Source: Rhodophyticola sp017644125 (GTDB taxonomy: Bacteria > Pseudomonadota > Alphaproteobacteria > Rhodobacterales > Rhodobacteraceae). From it: a DNA stretch of 64,000 nucleotides. Positions 14,977 to 23,215 of this stretch are shown piece after piece; position 1 is the first letter of the stretch, and each line of letters starts with the position of its first letter. The position numbers were made by a program, and so were the translations under genes. The notes under the pieces are model-generated. The model saw only the letters and a program-made list of their open reading frames with translations. It was not told the origin of the DNA and did not search any database. The stretch lies in the NCBI RefSeq assembly GCF_042140125.1, contig NZ_CP159473.1, one strand, 5' to 3'.

Positions 14977-16230
14977 ATGACGGTGATCATCGCAGGCGCG
15001 GGGATTGGCGGGCTGACACTGGCCCTGTCGCTGCATCAGCAGGGCATTCCGTTTCGCGTCGTGGAGGCGGTGAGTGCCCTGAAGCCGATGGGCGTCGGCA
15101 TCAACCTGCAACCCCATGCGGTGCGTGAGCTTTATGAACTGGGGCTGGAGGCGGATCTTGAGCGGATCGGCCTGCGCACCGGCGAGGTGGCCTATTTCTC
15201 GGCCCAGGGCAATCCGATCTGGTCGGAGCCGCGGGGCACGGAGGCCGGGTATCGCTGGCCGCAATACTCGATCCATCGCGGGGAGCTGCAGTTTTTGCTG
15301 CTGCGCAGCCTGCAGGCCCGCGCGGGTATGGACATCGTGCAGACCGGCACAGCGCTTGCGGATTGGGAGGAGCACCCCCACGGCATCCGCGCCCGGCTGA
15401 TCGACCGGACCACCGGGGCGCGGCGGGACGATCTGGATGGGGAGATACTGGTGGTCTGCGACGGCATCAACTCCACCGCCCGGGCGAAGTTGTATCCCGA
15501 CGAGGGCGGCGCGGTCTGGCGTGGCACGATGATGTGGCGCGGCATCACCGATGGTCCTGCGTTCCTGAGCGGGCGGTCGATGGCGATGGCAGGCACGGCG
15601 GACCGGAAATTCGTCTGCTATCCGATCGAGGACAATGGCGACGGAACGGTGCGGATCAACTGGGTCGCCGATCTGGCATTGCCGCCGGGGACGGACTGGA
15701 ACCGGCAGGACTGGACCCGCGAGGGGCGGCTTGGCGACTTTGCCCCGCACTTCGCGGACTGGTCTTTCGATTGGCTGGATATCCCCTGGGTCATCGCCAA
15801 TGCCGAAGGGATCTGGGAATATCCGATGGTGGACCGTAACCCGCTGCCGCAATGGTCCTTCGGGCGGGTGACGCTGCTTGGCGACGCGGCCCATGCGATG
15901 TATCCCATCGGTTCGAACGGGGCCAGCCAGGCGATACTGGATGCCCGCGTGCTGACCCGCGAAGTCATGCGTCGTGGCCGCACGCCGGAGGCGCTGGCCG
16001 CCTATGACGCGGCCCGGCGCGAGGATGTGAACAAGATCGTTCTGGCCAATCGCGGAGACGGGCCGGACAAGGTGCTGGATGTGGTGGCCGCGCGCGCGCC
16101 GGACGGGTTCGAGACGATCGGGGATGTGATGAGCGCCGAGGAACTGGCCCGGGTGGCGCAAGGCTACAAGGCGCTGGCGGGCTTCGACGTGGAGACGCTG
16201 AATGCGCGCCCGTCGCTGATAGAGATGTAA
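14977..16230 (+). CDS. FAD-dependent monooxygenase, aromatic-ring hydroxylase type
   Basis: A 417-residue group A flavoprotein monooxygenase, related to salicylate hydroxylase and p-hydroxybenzoate hydroxylase. Such enzymes insert one oxygen atom into a cyclic substrate using NAD(P)H. Motifs: the GxGxxG loop IIAGAGIGGLTLALSL at the N terminus, a DG-type motif (VVCDGINSTAR, about residue 163) and the FAD ribityl-binding motif LLGDAAHAMYPIGSNGASQ (about 302). It sits between dctP and dctQM of a TRAP transporter on the same strand, so it probably acts on the imported compound or its product. The actual substrate is unknown. Confidence 0.85.
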   Translation: MTVIIAGAGIGGLTLALSLHQQGIPFRVVEAVSALKPMGVGINLQPHAVRELYELGLEADLERIGLRTGEVAYFSAQGNPIWSEPRGTEAGYRWPQYSIHRGELQFLLLRSLQARAGMDIVQTGTALADWEEHPHGIRARLIDRTTGARRDDLDGEILVVCDGINSTARAKLYPDEGGAVWRGTMMWRGITDGPAFLSGRSMAMAGTADRKFVCYPIEDNGDGTVRINWVADLALPPGTDWNRQDWTREGRLGDFAPHFADWSFDWLDIPWVIANAEGIWEYPMVDRNPLPQWSFGRVTLLGDAAHAMYPIGSNGASQAILDARVLTREVMRRGRTPEALAAYDAARREDVNKIVLANRGDGPDKVLDVVAARAPDGFETIGDVMSAEELARVAQGYKALAGFDVETLNARPSLIEM

Positions 16231-16263
16231 CGGCCGCGCGCCACGAGAGAGATAGGGACAATA

Positions 16264-16848
16264 ATGGCACTGGCACCCAGATGGGAGGCGGCGACAGGCC
16301 GCGTGATGGAGCGGATGGCCCGAGGGCTGGCCTATTTCGGCGGCTTCCTTTTGGCGGCAGTGGCGGGGATGGTCTGCGTCTCGATCATCGGGCGGGCGCT
16401 TGACGGGTTCGGGCTTTCGCCGATCAAGGGCGATTACGAACTGGTGGAGGCGGGATGCGCGATTGCGGTCTTTGCGTTCCTGCCGTGGTGCCAGCTCAAG
16501 CGCGGCCATGTCGCGGTGGATATCGTGGTGCAGAACATGCACCCGCGGGTGAAGGCGTTTTCCGGGCTGGTCGGGGATATCCTGCTGGCGGTCGTGGCTT
16601 ATGTGATCCTGTGGCGGATCTGGCTGGGGTTCGGAGAGAAATTTCCCTATGGCTCGGACGGGCTGCGGGCGTGGTTCGGCTTCGGTCCGCGGCCGTTCTT
16701 CCCCGAGACGACCTATGAGCTGGAGATACCGACCTGGATCCCCTACGGGCTTTCGGTGCTTGGCGCGGCGCTCTTCTTCATTGTCGCGCTCTACACGGTC
16801 TGGCGATCCATCAACTGGGTCTCCGCCGGATACGAGGCCGCAGCATGA
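16264..16848 (+). CDS. dctQ: TRAP transporter small permease, DctQ family
   Basis: A 194-residue membrane protein with four predicted helices: about residues 22-42, 57-76, 97-116 and 155-178. It carries the DctQ signature DYELVEAGCAIAVFAFLPWCQLKRGHVAVD in the second helix region. It bridges the substrate-binding protein to the large permease. A moderately long periplasmic loop (about residues 122-152) separates helices 3 and 4. Its stop overlaps the dctM start by four bases. The ATG at 16264 is used; the basic N terminus is somewhat longer than usual, and ATGs at 16306 or 16315 would give a shorter form. Confidence 0.88.
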   Translation: MALAPRWEAATGRVMERMARGLAYFGGFLLAAVAGMVCVSIIGRALDGFGLSPIKGDYELVEAGCAIAVFAFLPWCQLKRGHVAVDIVVQNMHPRVKAFSGLVGDILLAVVAYVILWRIWLGFGEKFPYGSDGLRAWFGFGPRPFFPETTYELEIPTWIPYGLSVLGAALFFIVALYTVWRSINWVSAGYEAAA

Positions 16849-18212
16849 CCGGCCTGGAACTCGCGATGATCGCCTTCGCATTGATGTTGCTGGCGATTTT
16901 CCTGCGCGTGCCGATTGGCGTGGCGATGGCGGTGACCGGTTTCGTGGGCATCTGGGTTGTGCTCGGCCGGCCCTCGGCGCCGCTCAGCCAGTTGAAATCG
17001 CTGACCTATGACACGTTTTCCAACTACAATCTGTCGATCGTGCCGCTGTTCCTGCTGATGGGGCAGTTCGCGACGAAATCGGGCATGTCGGGGGCGCTGT
17101 TTCAGGCGGCGTCCGACTGGCTGGGTCACCGGAAGGGCGGCGTGGCCATGGCCGCCGTGGGCGCCTGCGCGGGCTTCGGCGCGGTCTGCGGCTCGTCGCT
17201 GGCCACCGCGTCGACCATGGGGCAGGTGGCGCTGCCGGAGATGCGCAAACGCGGCTATTCCGACAGTCTATCGACCGGGGTTCTGGCGGCGGGCGGCACG
17301 CTTGGCATCCTGATCCCGCCGTCGATCATTCTGGTGATTTACGCGATCCTTGCGCAGCAGAACATCGTGAAGATGTTCGTGGCGGCGCTGATCCCGGGTA
17401 TTCTGGCGGCAATCGGCTACATGCTGACGGTCGCGATCTATGTCCGGATCCGCCCGGGCGCGGCCACGACCGCCGACCGGGTGCCGATGGCGCAGCGGTT
17501 CAGGACGCTGGCGGGCATCTGGCCCGTCGTGGTGATCTTCGGGCTGGTGATGGGCGGTATCGCGGCGGACTGGAACTGGGCGCAGGAGGGCGTTCAGGCG
17601 CTGTTCACGCCGACCGAAGGCGCCGCCGTCGGGGCCGTGGCCACGGGGCTTTACGGGCTGGCGACCGGCGGGCTGACATGGAAGGGATTTCTGGACTCGG
17701 TTCTGGCCACCGCGCAGGCCACGGCGATGATCTTCTTCATCGTGCTGGGCGCGCAGCTGTTCAACTCCTTCCTCGCCTTCACCCAGGCGCCCGCGCAACT
17801 GGTGGAATGGATCACGACGCAGGGATTTGCCCCGCTTCTGGTGCTGTCGATCATGCTTGTCTCCTATCTGATCTTCGGCTGCGTGATGGACTCCCTGTCG
17901 ATGATCCTGCTGACCATTCCGATCTTCTTTCCGATCATCCAGGCGCTGGAGTTCAATATCCTGGGCTATGCCCTGACGCCCGAGGAGGCGGCGATCTGGT
18001 TCGGGATCCTGGCGCTGATCGTGGTGGAGGTGGGGCTGATCACGCCGCCGGTGGGGATGAACCTCTTCATCATCAATTCGATGGCGCGCGACATCCCGAT
18101 CCTGCGGACCTATGCGGGCGTCGCCCCCTTCGTCGCGTCGGACCTGATCCGGGTTGTGGTGCTGGTGGCGTTCCCCGGCATCACCCTCTGGCTGGTGGGT
18201 GTGATGTTCTAG
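16845..18212 (+). CDS. dctM: TRAP transporter large permease, DctM family
   Basis: A 455-residue, roughly 12-helix permease that couples substrate import to the sodium gradient. DctM hallmarks are RVPIGVAMAVTGFVG, the glycine/alanine-rich half-helix segment GFGAVCGSSLATASTMG and LAAGGTLGILIPPSI. The C-terminal repeat unit FGCVMDSLSMILLTIPIF and ITPPVGMNLFIIN also fits. It is translationally coupled to dctQ and ends the operon; the tRNA-Leu gene starts about 100 bases further on. Confidence 0.93.
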   Translation: MTGLELAMIAFALMLLAIFLRVPIGVAMAVTGFVGIWVVLGRPSAPLSQLKSLTYDTFSNYNLSIVPLFLLMGQFATKSGMSGALFQAASDWLGHRKGGVAMAAVGACAGFGAVCGSSLATASTMGQVALPEMRKRGYSDSLSTGVLAAGGTLGILIPPSIILVIYAILAQQNIVKMFVAALIPGILAAIGYMLTVAIYVRIRPGAATTADRVPMAQRFRTLAGIWPVVVIFGLVMGGIAADWNWAQEGVQALFTPTEGAAVGAVATGLYGLATGGLTWKGFLDSVLATAQATAMIFFIVLGAQLFNSFLAFTQAPAQLVEWITTQGFAPLLVLSIMLVSYLIFGCVMDSLSMILLTIPIFFPIIQALEFNILGYALTPEEAAIWFGILALIVVEVGLITPPVGMNLFIINSMARDIPILRTYAGVAPFVASDLIRVVVLVAFPGITLWLVGVMF

Positions 18213-18309
18213 GCAGGGGTGCCGGAATGCGCCTGCGCCGGAGGGCAATCGGGGGGCCATGTTCCCCCGTTGACCTTGCTTCGGCGCGGCGCTAGACGGA
18301 GATTTCTGG

Positions 18310-18394
18310 GCCCGAGTGGCGGAATTGGTAGACGCAGGGGATTCAAAATCCCCCGCCGCAAGGCTTGTCGGTTCGAGTCCGACCTCGGGTACCA
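18310..18394 (+). tRNA. tRNA-Leu (anticodon CAA)
   Basis: An 85-base tRNA. The acceptor stem is GCCCGAG paired with CTCGGGT, the D-loop contains GGAATTGGTAGAC, and the anticodon stem-loop GGGGATTCAAAATCCCC carries CAA. A long variable arm (GCCGCAAGGC) identifies a class II tRNA, and the T-loop contains GGTTCGAGTCC. CCA is encoded at 18392-18394. It reads UUG codons. Confidence 0.95.
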
Positions 18395-19149
18395 GCCCAA
18401 TCGCAGATGGTTCCGGCCCGGGCGATTCGCCGGTTTCCGCGTTTCGCTGCAGCGCAGCCGGCCCGAACCTGACCTTTTAGACAGGTTTTCAGCCGGCGTA
18501 TTCATGCCACAATCTCGCCTGATTTCGATTACGGTTGACACATTGTTTCCGTGCGGCGGCAAATCAGTATTTCCGAAACTGAAACAATAAATCAGAAAAT
18601 TGATAGTCTGTCCGCCTGACAGAGACGGTTGAAAGCACGTCCGAAACCGGCGGATTTTCGCTCGAACACCAGTTTTTCAAGGGCCTTCCGACCTAACGCA
18701 CTCGATCGGAAGGAAAAAACGAGCGGCGGAGCAATGCCGGATTCCGTCATGCCGGCAGGATGTGCCGACAGGCCGTCCAGCCATGACTTCGACACTTTTA
18801 GAACATTTTTCGCTTCTGGAGCGGGCATCTTCGGGTTAACCAAACCGGGAGCCCAACTGGGGGGCGATGTCTGTTCAAGGCCACGGGGGCGGCCGCACAT
18901 ACCGCGTCATCGCGATGCGAAGAGATGTGCGTGCCGCAGGGTTGTGATCTGCAACTCGTGGCGCGTGGATCCGATGCCGTTTGGCGTGCCCAACGGCCGG
19001 GTCATCCGTGGATAGCGGACCTCTTCCTTCGGTTCATGGCGGGAATGTGCGCGCTGCCCAAGGGTTTCGGCATCGCTCGGCAGAAATTGCAGAACGCAGC
19101 GCCTGTTGAACTGACAGGCCGGCGTCACGAAGAGACGGAGTGTACGAGT
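18395..19149. other. 755-base gene-free leader upstream of the RTX/Hint gene
   Basis: No convincing coding frame on either strand. An AT-richer core (about 18530-18700) includes TTGACA at 18535-18540 without a clear -10 hexamer. An inverted repeat CCTTCCGA (18684-18691)/TCGGAAGG (18706-18713) is flanked by A/T runs. The 3' half (18900-19149) lacks start codons with ribosome-binding sites until the GTG at 19150. It probably holds the promoter and a long untranslated leader of the RTX gene; a small RNA cannot be excluded. Confidence 0.45.
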
Positions 19150-22100
19150 GTGACTAATTTTAATGAGTTTTTCGCCGCGAACCTGGTTGGACTTTGGGAC
19201 TTCCGCAGCGGCTCCGAAACGCGCGACACGGGTCTTGATGACGGTTTCGCCCAGAACGGACATACCCAGGGCGGGGCGACGATCTCGGGCGACCAGCTTC
19301 ACACCAACGGCAGTTCCGGTCTGTTCGACGTCAATGGCGGCACCTTGTCGAACGGCGACGGCACATCGCAGTTCCCGGGCAATGACACCCCCTTCGATCT
19401 GGATCGTGGCACGCTTGTCGTGGAGTTCACCCAAGATCACCATGTCGGCTCAAGCCCCGATACGATCGTCAACCGCGGGGAGTTGAACGACGCCGGCAGG
19501 GAGGGCTTCTTCGAGCTTCGCGTGACCCAGGACGGGGCGGTGGAGGTCATGCATTGCGTGCCCGGCATCGACTCGATCCTGTCGACCGGGCCGGGCTTCT
19601 TCGAGGAAGGCGACACCGTAAAGGCCTATTACGTCTGGGACGAAAGCACTGGCAACCGGCTTGTGGTGGAGAATGTCACCACCGGCGCCGGCACCGAAGT
19701 TTCCAGCAGCACGACCGGGCTGACCTTCGACATTACCGACAATGACGATGAAAGCTTCACCTTCGGCGCGCGCGAGGCGGATGACGGCCGCTACAGCAAC
19801 TATTTCGACGGCGCGATCGATTATGTGGCGATCTTCGATGCCGATGTGCTTGCCGAAACCGGCGACATGATCGTCGAGGGGTCCAGCGGCGACGATCTGA
19901 TCGACGCAGGCTATACCGGCGACCCGGACACGCCGCCCGATCTGATCGACAACGCGGTCGTGGACGGCACGGATGCCGACACCGTGGTGGCCGGCGCGGG
20001 CAACGATACGGTCGAGGCGGGGGCCGGTGACGATCTGGTCTACGCCGGCAGCGGCGATGACAGCGTCGATGGCGGCGCGGGCAACGACACACTGATCGGC
20101 GATGACAATACCGGCCAGCCCCTGACCGGAACGCGCGAGAAATTCGAATGGGATCTGGCGCCCGACCCGAACGGCGCGCCGCCGATCGAAAATGGTGACG
20201 ATCTGACCGGGTTCACCCAGAACACCGGCAGCGTCGACGTGACCTTCTCGGTCCTGTCCGAGCGGGGCGGTGTGGACACGGAATTTGCCAGCAACGATCA
20301 GAACATCGCCGGTATTCAGGGCGATGGCGATCCGGTTGACGACAACAGCTCGCTGAGCAGCGATCTGGACAATTCCGGCGATTTTGCGACCTACCGTCTG
20401 GATTTCTCGGAGGAGGTGGAGAACGTCTCCTTCCGGGTCAACGATATCGACGGCGATGGTGTGGTCAAAATCCGCGCCTTCGACAAGGACAACATGCCGA
20501 TCGAGGTTTCGCTGACCGCCGGTGGCCGGCTGACCCTGTCCGACACCGATGGCGTGCCCGGCGCCGATACGGCCGACAGCAATGGCGGCTATCAGGCAGA
20601 CACCAGTGCGAATTATTCGATCCTGGTCGAGATTCCCGGCCCGGTCGACCGGATCGAGATCACCCATTCCCAGAACGGCGGCGGCGACAGCGGCATCAAC
20701 GTCACGGATGTGTATTTCGACACGATCGGCCTTGTCGATAACGGGGCTGCGGGCAGCGACACGCTGGACGGCGGGGACGGGGACGACCTGATCCTCGGCA
20801 ATGGCGGCGACGATCTGCTGCGCGGCGGCGCGGGGGACGACACCGTCGAGGGCGGCGACGGCGATGACGAGTTGCGTGGCAATACCGGCGATGACGTCAT
20901 CGACGGCGGCGCGGGCAATGACAGCATGGGCGGCGCCGAGGGCGACGACACAATCATGGGCGGCGCGGGCGAAGACACGCTGACCGGCGGTTCGGGCAAT
21001 GACAGTCTGGATGGCGGTGCGGATGCCGACACCATCAATGGCGGTTCGGGCAATGACACCGTCACCGATACCGACGGCGACAATCTGATCAACACCTCCG
21101 ACGGGTCGCTTTCGGCGCTGCCGGATCGCGGGTTTCCCTTCGTGCCGGGCTCGCAGGACCAGAATACCGAAAACGACCGCGATCTGGTGACGACCGGTGA
21201 TGGCAACGACACCATCACCACCGGCGATGACCGCGACACGATCGATGCGGGCGATGGCGACAATGTCATCGACGCGGGCTTCGACGACGATCAGGTGACA
21301 TCCGGCGACGGCGCCGATCTGATCACCAGCGGCGAAGGATCGGACACGGTCAATTCCGGCGATGGCGACGACACGATCTATGGCGGGCTCGGACCGGGCT
21401 TCCCGGATGTGGTGAACATCCCCGACGTGAACCCCGATGGGCCGAACGATCCGATCCTCGACAACGGCGATGACCTGATCAACGCGGGCGGCGGCAATGA
21501 CCTTGTTTTCGGCGAAGACGACAACGACACGATCGATGGCGGCTCGGGCAACGATACGCTGGATGGCGGCATCGATGACGACGAGATCACCGGCGGCAGC
21601 GGCGATGACAGCATCATCGGGGGGCAGGGCGCGGATGCGATGTTCGGCGGGGATGACAAGGACACGTTCACAATCGGCCCGGATGGCGACGGCGTCGGCG
21701 ATTACATCGAAGGCGGCGAAGGCGGGGACGATAGCGATACGCTGGATCTGTCCAATGCCGGGCCGCTGAAGATCAATTTCGACGATGCGGTCGACCCCGG
21801 CGGCACCCCGGGCGAATCCGGCACGGTGACCTTCTTCGACGGCAATGGATATGCGGCCGAGAACGTGACCGGCACGCTGACATTCAAGGAGATCGAGAAT
21901 GTCATCCCCTGCTTCACGCCAGGCTCGCGCATCGCGACGCCGAAGGGTGAGGTTCCGGTGGAGACCCTGCGCGAGGGTGACAAGATCATCACCCGCGACA
22001 ACGGCATTCAGGAAATTCGCTGGATCGGCACCCGTACCCTGAACCGGTCGGAACTGCGCCGCGCGCCCTATCTGCGCCCGATCCTGATCAAGGCGGGCGC

Positions 22101-22491
22101 GCTTGGCGATGGCCTGCCGGAGCGCGACATGATGGTGTCGCCGCAGCACCGGATGCTGGTTTCGGGCGACCGCACGCAGCTTTACTTCGAGGAAAGCGAG
22201 GTGCTGGTGGCGGCCAAGCATCTGGTCAACCATGGCGCGGTTCAGTGGCTGGACCCGCTGCGCGCGACCTATGTGCATTTCATGTTCGACCACCACGAAG
22301 TCGTGCTGGCCGACGGGGCATGGACCGAAAGCTTCCAGCCGGGCGACCAGTCCCTCGGGGCGATGGGCAATGGCGCGCGCACCGAGATCCTGGAGATCTT
22401 CCCCGAACTGAAAACCCCGGCGGGCCGCGAAAGCTATGTGGCGGCCCGGCGCGCCCTGAAAAGCCATGAGGCCAAGCTGCTGACGCGGTAG
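19150..22491 (+). CDS. Secreted LamG-RTX-Hint multidomain protein
   Basis: A large acidic protein of 1113 residues, probably exported by a type I system encoded elsewhere. Domains in order: a concanavalin/LamG-like beta sandwich (about 1-237); a first RTX calcium-binding block with GGxGNDT/GDD nonapeptides (about 244-320); a distinct 200-residue domain (about 324-529) resembling carbohydrate or adhesion modules; a long second RTX block (about 536-837); and a C-terminal Hint (hedgehog/intein-type) domain from Cys921 in PCFTPGSRIATP, with SPQHRMLVSG further on. There is no classical signal peptide. The start is the GTG at 19150, with GGAG nine bases upstream; the frame stays open upstream but looks non-coding. 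Hint domains can self-cleave, so the C-terminal part may process the precursor. Confidence 0.88.
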   Translation: MTNFNEFFAANLVGLWDFRSGSETRDTGLDDGFAQNGHTQGGATISGDQLHTNGSSGLFDVNGGTLSNGDGTSQFPGNDTPFDLDRGTLVVEFTQDHHVGSSPDTIVNRGELNDAGREGFFELRVTQDGAVEVMHCVPGIDSILSTGPGFFEEGDTVKAYYVWDESTGNRLVVENVTTGAGTEVSSSTTGLTFDITDNDDESFTFGAREADDGRYSNYFDGAIDYVAIFDADVLAETGDMIVEGSSGDDLIDAGYTGDPDTPPDLIDNAVVDGTDADTVVAGAGNDTVEAGAGDDLVYAGSGDDSVDGGAGNDTLIGDDNTGQPLTGTREKFEWDLAPDPNGAPPIENGDDLTGFTQNTGSVDVTFSVLSERGGVDTEFASNDQNIAGIQGDGDPVDDNSSLSSDLDNSGDFATYRLDFSEEVENVSFRVNDIDGDGVVKIRAFDKDNMPIEVSLTAGGRLTLSDTDGVPGADTADSNGGYQADTSANYSILVEIPGPVDRIEITHSQNGGGDSGINVTDVYFDTIGLVDNGAAGSDTLDGGDGDDLILGNGGDDLLRGGAGDDTVEGGDGDDELRGNTGDDVIDGGAGNDSMGGAEGDDTIMGGAGEDTLTGGSGNDSLDGGADADTINGGSGNDTVTDTDGDNLINTSDGSLSALPDRGFPFVPGSQDQNTENDRDLVTTGDGNDTITTGDDRDTIDAGDGDNVIDAGFDDDQVTSGDGADLITSGEGSDTVNSGDGDDTIYGGLGPGFPDVVNIPDVNPDGPNDPILDNGDDLINAGGGNDLVFGEDDNDTIDGGSGNDTLDGGIDDDEITGGSGDDSIIGGQGADAMFGGDDKDTFTIGPDGDGVGDYIEGGEGGDDSDTLDLSNAGPLKINFDDAVDPGGTPGESGTVTFFDGNGYAAENVTGTLTFKEIENVIPCFTPGSRIATPKGEVPVETLREGDKIITRDNGIQEIRWIGTRTLNRSELRRAPYLRPILIKAGALGDGLPERDMMVSPQHRMLVSGDRTQLYFEESEVLVAAKHLVNHGAVQWLDPLRATYVHFMFDHHEVVLADGAWTESFQPGDQSLGAMGNGARTEILEIFPELKTPAGRESYVAARRALKSHEAKLLTR
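19879..20110 (+). repeat. RTX repeat block 1 (coding)
   Basis: Tandem degenerate 27-base units that encode GAGNDTVEAGAGDDLVYAG-type nonapeptides forming a calcium-binding beta roll. These are in-frame protein repeats, not a CRISPR or a mobile repeat. Confidence 0.85.
20755..21660 (+). repeat. RTX repeat block 2 (coding)
   Basis: A longer array of degenerate GGxGxDxxx units, broken near 21090-21180 by a non-repetitive linker and near 21385-21470 by a proline-rich insert. It encodes several beta-roll modules ahead of the Hint domain. Confidence 0.85.
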
Positions 22492-22538
22492 GTGCGGCGC
22501 GTTCTTTGTGGCCTTTCGGGCCTGACGATCGGGATGAC

Positions 22539-22568
22539 AAGGGCGGTCTTTCTAGAGGCCGCCCTTTT
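22539..22568 (+). terminator. Terminator after the RTX/Hint gene
   Basis: AAGGGCGG (22539-22546) pairs with CCGCCCTT (22559-22566), with TCT/AGA able to extend it inside the loop. TTTT follows the stem. It sits 47 bases after the RTX stop and overlaps the 3' end of the convergent MocA-like gene. Confidence 0.6.
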
Positions 22569-23151
22569 GCGCCGCGCGCCAGTTTGCCCATTCCTCGGGC
22601 GTGTCCAGATCGACCAATGCACGTCGGCCCTTCAGGGGAACCAGATGGGTCCGGTTTGCATGGGCTTTCAGGACTGCGCGCGCGCCTGTGTCGCCCGTGA
22701 GCTTTTGCAGCGCGGGAAAGAGGTCGGCGGGGAAAAGCACCGGGTGGCCGGGTGTGCCGTCTTCGCCCGCGGCACGCAGGATCGCAGTCGGCACTTTTGC
22801 ATGAAGCGCCAGGATCAGGTGCATGTCATGGGCGGTGATCTCGGGCATATCCGCCAGAACGATCAGTGCGGCCGACGCGGCGATGCCGGCGATCCCGGCG
22901 GTGATGGAGGCGGCCATGCCCGCGCCTTCGGGCGCTTCGACGATCTCGCAGGGAATGTCTTTCAGAGCGGCGCGCCGGGCGGGCTGATCCGGCCCGAGGA
23001 CGACCCGGGTAGCTCCCGCCCTGGCGCAGCGCCGGCCCATGACCGCAAGAAGCGGCTCGTCACCGATGGGTTCGAGAAGCTTGTCCGTGCCGCGCATGCG
23101 TGTCGCGCGGCCGGCGGCGAGCAGAAGAAGGACGGGATCGGATGAAGAGAT
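22552..23151 (-). CDS. MocA-like molybdenum cofactor nucleotidyltransferase, apparent ATC start
   Basis: Nucleotidyltransferase of the MobA/MocA superfamily, which attaches CMP or GMP to molybdopterin. The signature strand and loop VLLLLAAGRATRMRGTDKLL is complete only if translation begins upstream of the first ATG (23097). In that extension no ATG, GTG or TTG precedes the in-frame stop at 23206-23208. A strong GGAGG (23159-23163, minus strand) stands seven bases before an ATC codon at 23149-23151, giving a 199-residue protein starting (M)SSSDPVLLLL. Further family features are PEGAGMAASITAGI, ALIVLADMPEI and GHPVLFP. The ATG at 23097 would delete the nucleotide-binding loop. The ATC start is inferred and could reflect weak initiation, an inactivating mutation or a sequencing error. 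Confidence 0.75.
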   Translation of the reverse strand: MSSSDPVLLLLAAGRATRMRGTDKLLEPIGDEPLLAVMGRRCARAGATRVVLGPDQPARRAALKDIPCEIVEAPEGAGMAASITAGIAGIAASAALIVLADMPEITAHDMHLILALHAKVPTAILRAAGEDGTPGHPVLFPADLFPALQKLTGDTGARAVLKAHANRTHLVPLKGRRALVDLDTPEEWANWRAAQKGGL

Positions 23152-23215
23152 GTCGAAACCTCCGGCGGGGGAATGTCCGGCGCGGGGAAGGGCGCGCCTT
23201 GACCTTTATGGCAGA

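Noticed and set aside
14596..16881. A frame of about 760 codons antisense to the flavin monooxygenase and dctQ
   Set aside because: Arginine/histidine/proline-rich composition and no recognised motif; the sense strand has clear family signatures.
18629..19015. 128-codon frame in the RTX leader
   Set aside because: No ribosome-binding site, irregular codon use and no family resemblance.
19879..21660. Dense short repeats that could suggest a CRISPR or tandem satellite
   Set aside because: The units are in-frame, degenerate 27-base codon repeats that encode RTX calcium-binding nonapeptides; there are no spacers of equal length and no cas genes.
19450..22467. A reading frame of about 1000 codons antisense to the RTX/Hint gene
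   Set aside because: It mirrors the sense gene, with isoleucine/valine/alanine-rich repeats arising from the complement of the GGxGxD units, and has no ribosome-binding site. Long antisense frames are expected at this GC content.
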